From: SHVZ01 sp041906305
Lineage (GTDB): Bacteria; Pseudomonadota; Alphaproteobacteria; SHVZ01
Direction of reading: 5' to 3'
DNA length: 64,000 nt
Assembly: GCA_041906305.1 (NCBI GenBank)
Contig: JAYRJL010000005.1
Coordinates: 62,001-126,000 of the forward strand
Shown here: one piece after another, positions 34,541 to 45,326 of the stretch
How positions within the stretch are numbered: the first letter of the stretch is position 1
Layout: each line of letters starts with the position of its first letter
Notes under the pieces: generated by a model
Seen by the model: only the letters and a program-made list of their open reading frames with translations
The model's database searches: none
What the model was told of the DNA's origin: nothing
Position numbers and translations under genes: made by a program

Positions 34541-37000
34541 ATGCTGCGGCCGCTGCCCGGCGAGCGTCTCCAGGAGCTGTCCGATCTCGCGCGCGGTCTG
34601 AGCGAGACGGAGGTCGCGTCGCGGCGGACGCGCTACGGAACCAATGCCATCGTCGACGCGCCGTCGCGCGGGTGGATCGACATCGTCCGCCGCACGGTCT
34701 CCGATCCGATGATCTGGTTCCTGGTCGCGACCTCGCTGCTGTTCGTCTGGGCGGGAGACACGGCGGAAGCGGCGGTGCTCGCGTTCGCGCTCGCCCCGAT
34801 CGTCGGCATGGATGCTTACCTGCATCGGCGCACGCAGGCATCGACCGAAGGCTTGGCCGGCCGTCTGGCGACGACAGCCCGGGTCGTGCGCGACGGGGTC
34901 GAGCGCGTCGTGCCGTCGGAAGCGCTGGTGCCGGGCGATCTGGTGGTCGTCGGCGAGGGCGAGCCTTTTCCGGCCGACGGTCTCATCCTCGCCGGACGCG
35001 GCCTGCAGGTCGACGAGTCGTCGCTGACCGGCGAGGCGATGCCGGTACGCAAGGCGGAAACCGCCGGCATCCCCGGCATCGCCGAACGCGCGCAGGTCGA
35101 CGATGTCCATTGGGGCCTCGCCGGCACGCGGCTGCTCACGGGCGAGGCGCGGCTCTGCGTGCTGTTCACCGCCGGCGAGACGCTCTATGGCCAGATCGTA
35201 CGCAGCGCACGGATCGGTGCCTCCGACCGCACGCCTCTGCAGCGGGCCATCGCTTCGCTGGTCCTCGCGCTCGTCGCCGTCGCCTCGGTCGTCTGCCTCG
35301 GGCTCGCCGTGACGCGTTACGTCCAGGGCCGCGGCCTGGTCGATGCGCTGGTGAGCGCGATGACGCTGGCGGTGGCGGCGCTGCCCGAGGAGTTCCCCGT
35401 CGTCTTCACCTTCTTTCTCGGCGTCGGCGTCTATCGCCTCGCGCGACGGCAGGCGCTCGTGCGGCGCGCCGTCGTCGTCGAGCATATCGGCCGCGTCACC
35501 TGCATCTGTTCCGACAAGACCGGCACGCTGACCGAAGGCCGTCTCCGCCTCGCGCACGCGATATCACGGGCCGGGGAAAGCGAGGCGGAGGTACGCCGCG
35601 TCGCCGCCCTCGCCTCGCGCGCCGCCAGCGCGGATCCGCTCGACCAGGCCATCCTCGCCTCGGTGCCCGTCTCCCCGACGGACGGGACGTCGGTGGCGAC
35701 GTTTCCGTTCACCGAGGATCGTCGCCGGGAGTCATCGGTCCGGCGGCTGGCGTTGGGGGAACTCCTCTGCGCCGTGAAGGGTGCGCCCGAGACGATCCTC
35801 GACCTCGCGGCGCCCGACGAGACGGAGCGCCGGCTCTGGCAGGCGCGGGCGCAGGAGCTCGCCGCCTCGGGACACAAGGTCATCGCCTGCGCCGATCGCA
35901 AGCTCGACGCCGCCGCCTGGAGCGGCGACGAGCCCGGGAGCGGATTTGTGCTGCGGGGACTCCTCGCCTTCGAGGACCCCGTGCGCCCGGGCGTGGCCGA
36001 GGCGGTGGCGCAGGCCCTGGGCGCCGGCATCCGGGTCCTCATGATCACCGGCGATCATCCGGAGACGGCGCGGGCAATCGCCGTCGATCTCGGCATCGGC
36101 GGCGGCGCGCCGCGCGTCATCCGCGGCGAGGACCTCGCCGCGACGATCGCGGGAAACGCGCTCGACGATGTCGACGTGGTCGCGCGCGCGATGCCGGCGA
36201 TGAAGCTCGATCTCGTCCGGGCGCTGCAGAGCGGCGGCGAGATCGTCGCCGTCACCGGCGACGGGGTCAACGACGTGCCCGCGCTCCAGGCCGCCGATAT
36301 CGGGATCGCGATGGGAGAGCGGGGCACGCGGACCGCGCGCGAGGTCGCTTCCATCGTCCTGCTCGACGACAATTTCCGCACGATCGTGCGCGCGATCGCC
36401 GAGGGGCGGCAGCTCCTCAGCAACCTGCGTCTCAGCTTCGCCTACCTGCTGATGATCCACATTCCGCTCGTCGCGACCGCCGCGCTCCTGCCCTTCCTCG
36501 GGTATCCGCTGCTCTATCTTCCGGCGCACATCGTCTGGCTCGAGCTGATCATCCATCCGACCGCTCTCCTGGTGTTCCAGCAGTTGCCGGCAGGCCCCCT
36601 GGCGCCGGTGAGCCGGCGGCGCTGGCGCTTCTTCGGCTGGCGCGAATGGGGCCTCATCGCTCTCGTCGGCGCGGTGACGGCCGCGCTCGTCGTGTTCAGC
36701 TATGTGCGGAGCCTCGGCGACGATCACGACATTCCGCACGCCCGGGCGATGGCGCTGGCCGTGCTGATCCTCGCCAGCGTCGCGATCACCGCCGCGATGA
36801 GCCGCCTGCGCACGCGGACGTCGATCCTGGTCGTGGCGGCGGCGCTCGCCTCGGTCGTGGCCTTCGTGCAGGTGCCGGCGATCGCGGACGCGCTGCATCT
36901 GGCGCCGCTGCATCCCGACGACTGGCAGCTCGCCGGGCTCGGGGGGCTCGCCTCCGGTGTGCTGGCATTCCTGCTCGCGCGGCAGTCGGCACGCGGCTGA
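34541..37000 (+). CDS. Cation-translocating P-type ATPase
   Basis: An 819-residue P2-type ion pump. The phosphorylation site is D325 in CSDKTGTLTEG, the hinge TGDGVNDVPALQAADIGIAMGE is present, the cation ATPase N-terminus (LSETEVASRRTRYGTNAI) fits, and about eight to ten membrane helices are present. Two details differ from the Ca/Na-type consensus: the actuator motif is TGEA (163-166) rather than TGES, and the M4 ion site is PEEFP (282-286) rather than PEGLP. These forms occur in a subgroup of bacterial P2 pumps of unassigned ion. Ion specificity is therefore left open. Confidence 0.9.
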   Translation: MLRPLPGERLQELSDLARGLSETEVASRRTRYGTNAIVDAPSRGWIDIVRRTVSDPMIWFLVATSLLFVWAGDTAEAAVLAFALAPIVGMDAYLHRRTQASTEGLAGRLATTARVVRDGVERVVPSEALVPGDLVVVGEGEPFPADGLILAGRGLQVDESSLTGEAMPVRKAETAGIPGIAERAQVDDVHWGLAGTRLLTGEARLCVLFTAGETLYGQIVRSARIGASDRTPLQRAIASLVLALVAVASVVCLGLAVTRYVQGRGLVDALVSAMTLAVAALPEEFPVVFTFFLGVGVYRLARRQALVRRAVVVEHIGRVTCICSDKTGTLTEGRLRLAHAISRAGESEAEVRRVAALASRAASADPLDQAILASVPVSPTDGTSVATFPFTEDRRRESSVRRLALGELLCAVKGAPETILDLAAPDETERRLWQARAQELAASGHKVIACADRKLDAAAWSGDEPGSGFVLRGLLAFEDPVRPGVAEAVAQALGAGIRVLMITGDHPETARAIAVDLGIGGGAPRVIRGEDLAATIAGNALDDVDVVARAMPAMKLDLVRALQSGGEIVAVTGDGVNDVPALQAADIGIAMGERGTRTAREVASIVLLDDNFRTIVRAIAEGRQLLSNLRLSFAYLLMIHIPLVATAALLPFLGYPLLYLPAHIVWLELIIHPTALLVFQQLPAGPLAPVSRRRWRFFGWREWGLIALVGAVTAALVVFSYVRSLGDDHDIPHARAMALAVLILASVAITAAMSRLRTRTSILVVAAALASVVAFVQVPAIADALHLAPLHPDDWQLAGLGGLASGVLAFLLARQSARG

Positions 37001-37246
37001 CGGCGGTGGGACTCTTCGCCGGCACAACGGGCCTCGTTGCGCTCGGAACTCACGACGCGAGCTTGACGGCATAACGCTCCCGCTTTCCGGCGCGGGCGCT
37101 TCGCTGCGCCGAAAAGCTGCCGCGTTCTGCGCGCGCGCAAGAACCGCGAGCGCGGGCCACAAGCTATAGTGAAGGGGTCCGCCCTAAGCGAGCGACCGCA
37201 TTCTTTTGTTGATGCACCTGGCTGCTTCGGCTCCCATGTAACCACC

Positions 37247-37720
37247 ATGTCCGCCGCGCTTTACTTCGACGCCTGGCTCCGACCCCACCGCAGCCTGACC
37301 CGCCGCGGGCTCGCGATCGTGCTCGCCATCGCCGCGGTGCCGAGCTTCGGGCTCGGCGTCGTGTTCCTCGCCATGGGCGCGTGGCCGGTGACGGGGTTCC
37401 TCGGGCTCGACGTGGCTCTGCTCTACCTCGCGTTCCGGCTGAACAACCGGGCGGCGCGCGAGAGCGAGCGCGTGCGGCTGTCGGAGACCGAGCTCACGGT
37501 CGACCGCCATGCGATCGACGGCCGGGCCGAGCACTGGAGCTTCCAGCCGAACTGGCTTCGCGTCGACGTCGACGATCCGCCGCGTCCCGACAGCAAGCTT
37601 TTGCTTTCGACCCATGGGCGCAGCCTGGCGATCGGCCAGTTCCTGCCGCCGGCCGAGCGGGTCGAGGTCGCGGATGCGCTGCGGCTGGCGCTCAGGCGCT
37701 GGCGGGCGCCGCGAGCCTGA
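37247..37720 (+). CDS. DUF2244 family membrane protein
   Basis: A 157-residue protein with two membrane helices (residues about 25-63: IVLAIAAVPSFGLGVVFLAMG and FLGLDVALLYLAFRLN) and a C-terminal cytoplasmic domain with LSETELTVDR, the WSFQPNWLRVDVD segment and a final amphipathic helix, which is the DUF2244 layout. The function is unknown. ATG 37247 starts the domain correctly; an upstream ATG is not in a family-like context. The 246-nt gap 37001-37246 holds only GC-rich inverted sequence near 37093-37125 and no clear promoter. The 3' end overlaps the convergent GNAT gene by 29 nt. Confidence 0.85.
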   Translation: MSAALYFDAWLRPHRSLTRRGLAIVLAIAAVPSFGLGVVFLAMGAWPVTGFLGLDVALLYLAFRLNNRAARESERVRLSETELTVDRHAIDGRAEHWSFQPNWLRVDVDDPPRPDSKLLLSTHGRSLAIGQFLPPAERVEVADALRLALRRWRAPRA

Positions 37721-38270
37721 GGCCAATCTTAAGAATAAGAGGGACCTCGATGTCGGCGCGCAGCATGCCGCTGCCGTCGGGCACGAGGGCGATGCCGGCG
37801 CCGCCGATCAGCCGCGTGATCGCCCGGTTGTCATAGCCGAACAGCGCCCGGAACTTCCTGATCGCGACCGCGTCGGCCCAGCGCGCGAGCTGGCTGACCA
37901 GTACCGGCGCCACGCCGCGACGCTGCCAGGGGTCCATCACCGTCACCGCGATCTCGGCGACGTCGGGCTCGCCGTCCAGGCGCACGCAGCGGGCGAGGCC
38001 GACCGGCTCGACGTCGTCGGTGCAGGCGGGGGCCGTGCAGGCGGCGACGGCCAGGTGGCGGCTCCCGTCGATCGCGGTCAGGTAGTCGAGCATCGGCCCG
38101 TCGAGCCGCTGCATCGGCATCAGGAACCGGCTGAGCCGGGAGGCCGCCGACAGGCGCTCGAAGCCGCGGGCGATGCAGGCGCGATCCTCGGGCCCGACCG
38201 TCCGGAGCCAGATCGAGGCGCCGTCGCGGAGCGAGGCCGAGGCGGCGATGGGCGCGGAGAGGACTGACAT
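37692..38270 (-). CDS. GNAT family N-acetyltransferase
   Basis: A 192-residue GNAT protein. The N-terminal LRTVGPEDRACIARGFERLSAASRLSRFL and the middle VAEIAVTVMDPWQRRGVAPVLVSQLARWA are typical of the PatZ-like/standalone protein acetyltransferases with motif A at QRRGVAP. The C-terminal part has an amphipathic strand pair. It has a short convergent overlap with DUF2244 and lies 31 nt downstream of dapB, probably on the same transcript. Confidence 0.83.
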   Translation of the reverse strand: MSVLSAPIAASASLRDGASIWLRTVGPEDRACIARGFERLSAASRLSRFLMPMQRLDGPMLDYLTAIDGSRHLAVAACTAPACTDDVEPVGLARCVRLDGEPDVAEIAVTVMDPWQRRGVAPVLVSQLARWADAVAIRKFRALFGYDNRAITRLIGGAGIALVPDGSGMLRADIEVPLILKIGLRLAAPASA

Positions 38271-38301
38271 CGGGGGGCTCGACGTCGCGGGGGGATCGAT
38301 C

Positions 38302-39114
38302 TCAGGTGGTGAGGCCGAGCACGTCTTTCATCGAGTACAGACCGGGACCGCGATCGGCGACCCAGAGAGCGGCGCGGACCGCCCCTTGGGCGAAGAGCTG
38401 GCGCGAGGAGGCGCGGTGGCCGAGCTCGATCCGCTCGCCCTGGGCGGCGAAGACCACCATATGGTCGCCGACCACGTCGCCGCCCCGCAGGCTCGCGAAG
38501 CCGATGTCGCCGGGCTTGCGGGCGCCGGTGATGCCGTCGCGGCCGCGGGCCGAGACCTTGGCGAGGTCGACGTTGCGCCCGGCGGCAGCGGCCCGGCCCA
38601 GCAGCAGGGCGGTGCCGGAGGGGGCGTCGACCTTGTGCCGGTGGTGCATCTCGACGATCTCGATGTCGTAGGCCGGGTCCAGGGTCGCCGCGACCTTGCG
38701 GACCAGCTCGGCCAGCAGCGTCACCCCGACGCTCATATTGTCGGCCCACATGATCGGGGCCCTGGCGGCCGCGGCCCTGATCCGGGCGCCCTCCTCGGCC
38801 GAAAGGCCGGTGGTGCCGATCACCATCGCCGTGCCCCGCTCGGCAGCCAGCTCGACATGGGCGACCGTCGCCTTCGGGACCGTGAAGTCGATCACCACCT
38901 GCGATCGCTCGAAAACCAGGTCCGGGGATCCCGAGATAGGAACGCCCAGCTTGCCGAGCCCGGCGAGCTCGCCCGCATCCTTGCCGACGGAGGCCCCGTT
39001 GGGCGCCTCGGAGGCCGCGACCACCTTGGCGCCCGAGGTCTCGCCGACCTGCTTGATCAGCATCTGGCCCATCCGGCCCGCGGCGCCGACGATGCCGATC
39101 GCGACTTCAGCCAT
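38302..39114 (-). CDS. dapB: 4-hydroxy-tetrahydrodipicolinate reductase
   Basis: DapB reduces the cyclic intermediate of the lysine/diaminopimelate pathway with NAD(P)H. The 270-residue protein has the nucleotide-binding GIVGAAGRMGQML (residues 8-20), the VIGTTGLSAEE segment, and the catalytic HH pair in EIVEMHHRHKVDAPSGTAL with the lysine that follows. Length and start are normal. The 257-nt region upstream, shared with the PadR gene, holds a perfect DnaA-box-like sequence and two palindromes. Confidence 0.96.
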   Translation of the reverse strand: MAEVAIGIVGAAGRMGQMLIKQVGETSGAKVVAASEAPNGASVGKDAGELAGLGKLGVPISGSPDLVFERSQVVIDFTVPKATVAHVELAAERGTAMVIGTTGLSAEEGARIRAAAARAPIMWADNMSVGVTLLAELVRKVAATLDPAYDIEIVEMHHRHKVDAPSGTALLLGRAAAAGRNVDLAKVSARGRDGITGARKPGDIGFASLRGGDVVGDHMVVFAAQGERIELGHRASSRQLFAQGAVRAALWVADRGPGLYSMKDVLGLTT

Positions 39115-39218
39115 GACTCTTCCCCCGCCCCGTGCGATGCGCCGGAGTATGGCAGAGGCCTTTCGCGGTTGCGAGAGCGACCGCCCTCCCGGACGCGGTC
39201 ATACCGCGTAACGCCTTC

Positions 39219-39244
39219 TGTGGATAAGCAATTGCCTCAATTGC
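39219..39244. promoter_or_regulatory. DnaA-box sequence and 17-bp palindrome upstream of dapB
   Basis: TGTGGATAA at 39219-39227 is a perfect DnaA box (reverse TTATCCACA). Directly adjacent, GCAATTG (39228-39234) and CAATTGC (39238-39244) form a perfect inverted repeat with a 3-nt spacer, the size of a transcription-factor operator. The surrounding 39219-39300 is AT-richer than the rest of the window. Confidence 0.55.
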
Positions 39245-39311
39245 AGAGCACTTCCTTACGGTAATATGCTCCGATCCGGCCTCAGAAAACCGTCGTAACC
39301 TAATGATTTTC

Positions 39312-39357
39312 TTGACGCGAGAATGGACTCCTGTCATGATATATCGAGCTGCGATAT
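39312..39357 (+). promoter_or_regulatory. Candidate promoter and operator of the padR gene
   Basis: TTGACG at 39312-39317 and CATGAT at 39335-39340 are separated by 17 nt. Right after the -10, ATATCG (39341-39346) and CGATAT (39352-39357) form an inverted repeat with a 5-nt spacer overlapping the expected transcription start. This position is typical of an autoregulatory PadR operator. Confidence 0.55.
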
Positions 39358-39371
39358 GGAAGACCGGTCAT

Positions 39372-39956
39372 ATGGATGTCCGCACCCTCTGCCTCGGTGT
39401 CCTGTCCCTCCAGGACGCGTCCGGCTACGAGATCAAGCAGACGCTCGAGGATGTTTTCGGTTCGTTCTATAATGCAAGCTTCGGGTCGATCTACCCGGCG
39501 CTGGGGAAGCTGGTCGAGGAGGGCGAGGCGACGGTGCTCGCCGCCGGTGACGCCCGCTTCCCCGACCGCAAGCGCTACCGCATCACCGACACCGGCCGCA
39601 CGCGGCTTTCGACCACCTTGGCCAAGACCAAGGGGCGGGACGTTTTCCGTTCGGAGTTCCTGGTAGCGATGTTCTTCGCCCACCTGCTGCCAATCGCGGA
39701 ACTCCGCAGGCTTACCGACGAGAAGCTGGCCGAGGCCCGCGGAACCCAGTCGGTCCTACAAAGCTATTCCCGTGTCCATCTGGCCGAGGGGCAACGCTTC
39801 GCCCTCCGCTACATGCTGGCCCAGTCCAAGGGCCAGATCGAGTTCCTGGAAGGGGAAGGACGGGCCATCGTGCAGGCCATGGTGAGGGAAAGACAGGCCC
39901 TCGGCGTGGCCGAGTATGACCAGCCCCCGGTGGCCCAGGCAGCCACCGCGACCTGA
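39372..39956 (+). CDS. PadR family transcriptional regulator
   Basis: A 194-residue winged-helix regulator. The PadR domain (residues 1-80) has MDVRTLCLGVLSLQDASGYEIKQTL, FGSIYPALGKLVEEGEATV and DRKRYRITDTGRTRLSTTL; a C-terminal helical dimerisation region follows. The ATG at 39372 is taken as start because it begins the domain and lies just after the putative operator; an upstream ATG at 39303 would sit within the promoter. The GNAT gene that follows starts 3 nt after its stop, so the regulator may control that operon. Confidence 0.85.
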   Translation: MDVRTLCLGVLSLQDASGYEIKQTLEDVFGSFYNASFGSIYPALGKLVEEGEATVLAAGDARFPDRKRYRITDTGRTRLSTTLAKTKGRDVFRSEFLVAMFFAHLLPIAELRRLTDEKLAEARGTQSVLQSYSRVHLAEGQRFALRYMLAQSKGQIEFLEGEGRAIVQAMVRERQALGVAEYDQPPVAQAATAT

Positions 39957-39959
39957 CGT

Positions 39960-40520
39960 ATGACCGGGTCATACCCCGGATTCTCCTGGCGCGAAGCAAC
40001 GTCGGCGGACGCCGAGACCTTGTCTCGGCTGTCGATCGCCGGCTGGCGCCAGACCTATGCCGGACAGATGCCGGCCTCGGTCCTGGACCGGATGGAGGCG
40101 AACCCTCACCACGATCCGGCGAGCTGGCGCCGCCGGCTGGAGCGCCGGCCGCCCGACCGCTGGACCCGGATCGTCGAGACCGACGCCGGCGAGCCGGTCG
40201 GCTTCCTCTGGTTCGGCCGGGAGGAAGGACGGGTCCCGGGGTACCGGGGCGAGATCGAGAAGCTCTACCTCCTGAAGCCCTATCAGGGCCGGGGCCTGGG
40301 GCGGGCCCTGATGGCCGAAACCTTCCAGACCTTGGAGGCTTGGGACTTGTCTCCGGTGGTCGTCTGGGTCTTCGACTTCAACCGCGCCGCCCTCGATTTC
40401 TACGAGAAGCTCGGTGGGAGGCCCCTGGGACGGTCCGAGCCGGTTTTCGAGGCCGAGGGCCGGGCGTACCGGGAGACGGCCTATGGCTGGCCTCCCAGCG
40501 GGCTTACTCTCGGCCCATGA
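39960..40520 (+). CDS. GNAT family N-acetyltransferase
   Basis: A 186-residue GNAT acetyltransferase with motif A LLKPYQGRGLGRALMAETFQ and the RimI-like ending VVVWVFDFNRAALDFYEKLGGRPLGRSE. It starts 3 nt after the PadR stop codon and its own stop overlaps the next gene's start (ATGA), so it is embedded in a tightly coupled block under the same promoter. The substrate is unknown. Confidence 0.87.
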   Translation: MTGSYPGFSWREATSADAETLSRLSIAGWRQTYAGQMPASVLDRMEANPHHDPASWRRRLERRPPDRWTRIVETDAGEPVGFLWFGREEGRVPGYRGEIEKLYLLKPYQGRGLGRALMAETFQTLEAWDLSPVVVWVFDFNRAALDFYEKLGGRPLGRSEPVFEAEGRAYRETAYGWPPSGLTLGP

Positions 40521-40810
40521 TCATTCGCGAGATCATGTTTCCAGAAGGCGAGCCCAGCCCGGGGCTCGTGCTCAAGGCGCTCGAGATCCTCGGGCTCGAC
40601 GGCCGCGCCAGCCTCAAGGGGCCGTCGAAGGTCAGCGGCAAGATCGTCGGCTGCTTCGTGCGCTTCAACACGGAGGCGGACGCCGACAAGTTCGCCGCCG
40701 CCTGGGACGGCTTCCTCGAGCTCAAGAAGGGCGGCAAGCCGAGCTTCGCCATGAGCCCGGTCTTCACCCCGATGCCGACCAAGATCGACTTCCCGACGAA
40801 ACCGGAATGA
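40517..40810 (+). CDS. Small hypothetical protein between two GNAT genes
   Basis: A 97-residue product. The sequence (MIIREIMFPEGEPSPGLVLKALEILGLDGRASLKGPSKVSGKIVGCF... MSPVFTPMPTKIDFPTKPE) has no recognised domain and no membrane segment or signal; it looks like a small alpha/beta fold. ATG 40517 overlaps the stop of the preceding GNAT, and its stop overlaps the start of the next GNAT, so expression is coupled on both sides. Confidence 0.65.
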   Translation: MIIREIMFPEGEPSPGLVLKALEILGLDGRASLKGPSKVSGKIVGCFVRFNTEADADKFAAAWDGFLELKKGGKPSFAMSPVFTPMPTKIDFPTKPE

Positions 40811-41451
40811 CCGCGCTGCCGCGACCGCCCGTCGACGTCGCCCGCCTCGCGGGCCGCACCGTCGTGCTCGAACGGGTCGACCCCGCCGGGCACGCGGACG
40901 GTCTCTGGGAGTCGGTCGGCCGGCATCCGCATCTTTGGGCGGCCACGCCGCCGGAGCCCTTCGCCGACTGCGACGCCCTGGAGGTCTTTCTGCGCGAGCG
41001 CACGGCCAGGCCCGACCAGGTCCTGTTCGCCGTCGTCGATGAGGCCGGCGTGGCCGGGCTGTTCCTGGTCGTCGCGATCGAGCCGAAGATGGGAACGGCC
41101 GAGCTCGGCCTCGTCTACGGACCCAGACTGCAGAAGAGCACCGCCGGCACCGAGACCGTGATGCTGGTGCTCCGCCACCTGTTCGAGGACCTGGGCTACC
41201 GCCGGGTCGAATGGCGCTGCAACACGACGAACGCCGCCTCGATGAGCGCCGCGCGGCGCTACGGCTTCACGCTCGAAGGCGTGCTGCGCCAGCATCGCTG
41301 GATCAAGGGCGCCAATTGCGACACCGCCGTGCATGCGATCCTCGACCGCGAATGGCCGGACCATGCGCGGCGCTTCGAGGCCTGGCTCGATCCGGCCAAC
41401 TTCGATGCGGCGGGCCGGCAGATCCGGCCCCTCGCGCGCCGCGGCGGGTAG
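40807..41451 (+). CDS. GNAT family acetyltransferase, RimJ/RimL-like
   Basis: A 214-residue paralogue of the gene at 1817. The subfamily region LGYRRVEWRCNTTNAASMSAARRYGF with EGVLRQHRW and the C-terminal REWPDHARRFEAWLDPANFDAAGRQIRPLA matches it closely. It begins by ATGA overlap with the preceding small gene and is followed 8 nt later by a membrane protein gene. The role is likely acetylation of an alpha-amino or other amine, unspecified. Confidence 0.87.
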   Translation: MTALPRPPVDVARLAGRTVVLERVDPAGHADGLWESVGRHPHLWAATPPEPFADCDALEVFLRERTARPDQVLFAVVDEAGVAGLFLVVAIEPKMGTAELGLVYGPRLQKSTAGTETVMLVLRHLFEDLGYRRVEWRCNTTNAASMSAARRYGFTLEGVLRQHRWIKGANCDTAVHAILDREWPDHARRFEAWLDPANFDAAGRQIRPLARRGG

Positions 41452-41459
41452 ACCGGGCA

Positions 41460-41981
41460 ATGGCCTATGTCCTCGCGGCCCTGCTCGCCAACCTCGTGCT
41501 GACCTCGATCCGCGTCTGGCGCTTCACGCCCCCGATCGCGCGCAGCGATGGCCGCTATCTGGCGCTTCTCGCCTGCGGTCTCCTGGCCGACGTGATCGCC
41601 TCGTACGGCTTCCTGGCGCTGATCCGCCAGCCGCCGGCGCAGATCAAGCACTACAGCCTGATCATCGCCGGGCTTTCGCTGCTGGCGGCGGTGGCGCTGA
41701 TCGCCAAGTTCGCGTTCCTCCGCGACGGCGCGCCGGCGCTGCAGCGGCTGCGCGGCTGGATCTCGACGGTGACGGTGATCGTCACGCTCTACCTGCTGTT
41801 CGGCTCGATCGCCTACTACGCCAAGGTGATCCAGGACACGAACTTCGCGTCGCTGACCTTCCTCTTCGTCCCGGGCGTGATGCTGGTGATCCTCTGGGTC
41901 AACACCGCCTACGACGCCTGGGACTATGCCGAGCGCCGCAACCAGCTCCTGCCGCGACCGGAGGCGGCCAGGAGCGAGTGA
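41460..41981 (+). CDS. Hypothetical four-helix membrane protein
   Basis: A 173-residue protein with four predicted membrane segments (around residues 3-18, 33-55, 65-85 and 98-120, plus a further hydrophobic stretch near 135-152) and a basic C-terminal tail. No family is recognised. It follows the GNAT gene by 8 nt and is convergent with dnaJ (15-nt gap), so it is the last gene of this transcript. Confidence 0.7.
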   Translation: MAYVLAALLANLVLTSIRVWRFTPPIARSDGRYLALLACGLLADVIASYGFLALIRQPPAQIKHYSLIIAGLSLLAAVALIAKFAFLRDGAPALQRLRGWISTVTVIVTLYLLFGSIAYYAKVIQDTNFASLTFLFVPGVMLVILWVNTAYDAWDYAERRNQLLPRPEAARSE

Positions 41982-41996
41982 CGGAGACGAAGAGCG

Positions 41997-43136
41997 CTAG
42001 CTCTTCAGGTCGGTCCAGAGTTCCTTGACCTTGGAAAAGAACCCGGCGGCCTCCGGGCTGGTCTTCTCGGCGGAGCCGGCCGCCTCGAACTCCTGCAGAA
42101 GCTCCTTCTGCTTCTTGGTCAGGTTCATCGGCGTCTCGACCACCACCTCGACGTACATGTCGCCGCGCTGCGGGCTCCGGAGCACGCTCATGCCCTTGCC
42201 CTTGAGGCGGAACTGCGCGCCGGTCTGCGTGCCGGCGGGGATCTGGACCTTGGTGCGCGTGCCGTCGATGGTCGGCACCTCGATGGTGCCGCCGACCGCG
42301 GCCTTGGTCATCGGGATCGGGCAGCGGCAGACGATGTTCGCGGCGTCGCGCCGCTGGAACACGCGGTGCGGCTGGATCGACAGGAAGATGTAGAGGTCGC
42401 CCGGCGGCGCGCCGCGCAGGCCCGCCTCGCCCTCGCTGGCGAGCCGGATGCGCGTGCCGTCCTCGACGCCGGCGGGGATGTTGACCTGCAGCGTGCGCTC
42501 GCGCTGCGTGCGGCCGGCGCCGCCGCACGAGCGGCACGCCTTCTCGATCACGCGACCGGCGCCGCCGCAGCCGGGACAGGTGCGCTCGATGGTGAAGAAG
42601 CCCGACTGCGAGCGGACCTTGCCGTGGCCCTGGCAGGTCTTGCAGGTCGCGGGCTTGGCGCCCTTCTCGCCGCCGGAGCCGCCGCACTCGTCGCAGGTGA
42701 TCGACGACGGCACGCGGATCTTCGCCTGCTTGCCGCCGAACGCCTCCTCGAGCGTGATCTCCATGTTGTAGCGGAGGTCGGCGCCGCGGCCCTGGGCCTG
42801 GCCGCGCTTGCCGCCCATGAGGTCGCCGAACATCTCGTCGAAGATGTCGGCGAAGCCGGAGCCGAAGTCGAAGGAGAAGCCGCCGGGACCGGCGCCCGGA
42901 CGGCCGCCGTTCTCGAACGCGGCATGGCCGAAGCGGTCGTAGGCGGCGCGCTTCTGATCGTCCTTGAGGACGTCGTAGGCCTCGCTCAGCTCCTTGAACT
43001 TCTGCTCGGCTTCCGGATTGTCGGGGTTGCGGTCGGGATGCCACTGCATCGCCAGCTTGCGGTAGGCACGCTTGAGGGACTCGGGATCGGCACCGCGCTC
43101 GACGCCGAGGGTCTCGTAGTAATCCTGCTTGGACAT
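41997..43136 (-). CDS. dnaJ: Chaperone DnaJ
   Basis: The Hsp40 co-chaperone of DnaK. The 379-residue protein has the J domain with HPD in [13 protein letters not shown], a Gly/Phe-rich region ([20 protein letters not shown]), four zinc-binding CxxCxGxG repeats ([32 protein letters not shown]), and the C-terminal substrate-binding domain. It lies downstream of dnaK with a hairpin terminator in between, so it may be partly read through and partly expressed independently. Confidence 0.97.
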   Translation of the reverse strand: MSKQDYYETLGVERGADPESLKRAYRKLAMQWHPDRNPDNPEAEQKFKELSEAYDVLKDDQKRAAYDRFGHAAFENGGRPGAGPGGFSFDFGSGFADIFDEMFGDLMGGKRGQAQGRGADLRYNMEITLEEAFGGKQAKIRVPSSITCDECGGSGGEKGAKPATCKTCQGHGKVRSQSGFFTIERTCPGCGGAGRVIEKACRSCGGAGRTQRERTLQVNIPAGVEDGTRIRLASEGEAGLRGAPPGDLYIFLSIQPHRVFQRRDAANIVCRCPIPMTKAAVGGTIEVPTIDGTRTKVQIPAGTQTGAQFRLKGKGMSVLRSPQRGDMYVEVVVETPMNLTKKQKELLQEFEAAGSAEKTSPEAAGFFSKVKELWTDLKS

Positions 43137-43156
43137 GACCGGAACGCTGGGGCTCA

Positions 43157-43220
43157 GAAAAACGAAAGGGGCCGAGTGTCAGTCAAGCGCATCGCTGCAT
43201 CCTTCCTGACTCTCGGCCCC
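43157..43220 (-). terminator. Terminator/attenuator between dnaK and dnaJ
   Basis: On the minus strand GGGGCCGAGAGTCAG (43220-43206) pairs with CTGACACTCGGCCCC (43182-43168) with one mismatch, and the stem is followed by TTTCGTTTTTC (43167-43157). It would make DnaK more abundant than DnaJ. A single long transcript could still read through. Confidence 0.85.
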
Positions 43221-43234
43221 CGCTGTTTCGACGA

Positions 43235-45178
<1,944 letters not shown>

Positions 45179-45287
45179 GCTCTAGATCCTTCTCCTGGGC
45201 GAGCCACTCGGCGGTCCCCTAAGGCAACCGCTCCGGCTCCCGCTGCTTCGAGTTGGCGATGCCTTTCCGGCCGGAAAGACACCTTAG

Positions 45288-45326
45288 TTTCAAGGGCTAT
45301 ATAGTGGGCAGGCCCCGCACCTGCAA
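45288..45326 (-). promoter_or_regulatory. dnaK promoter region with RpoH-like and sigma70-like elements
   Basis: On the minus strand TTGCAG (45326-45321) is followed after 17 nt by TATATA (45303-45298), a good sigma70-type pair. The same block also fits the alphaproteobacterial RpoH form (CTTG-N17/18-CYTATNT, here GTTG with 18 nt then ACTATAT). A CTTGAAA motif lies just downstream at 45294-45288. The 221-nt gap up to 45399 contains no other feature that could be identified. Confidence 0.6.

Noticed and set aside
39115..39302. dapB upstream region as the replication origin because of its perfect DnaA box
   Set aside because: Only one box, no GANTC cluster and not the conserved origin neighbourhood; DnaA regulation of a gene is a simpler explanation.
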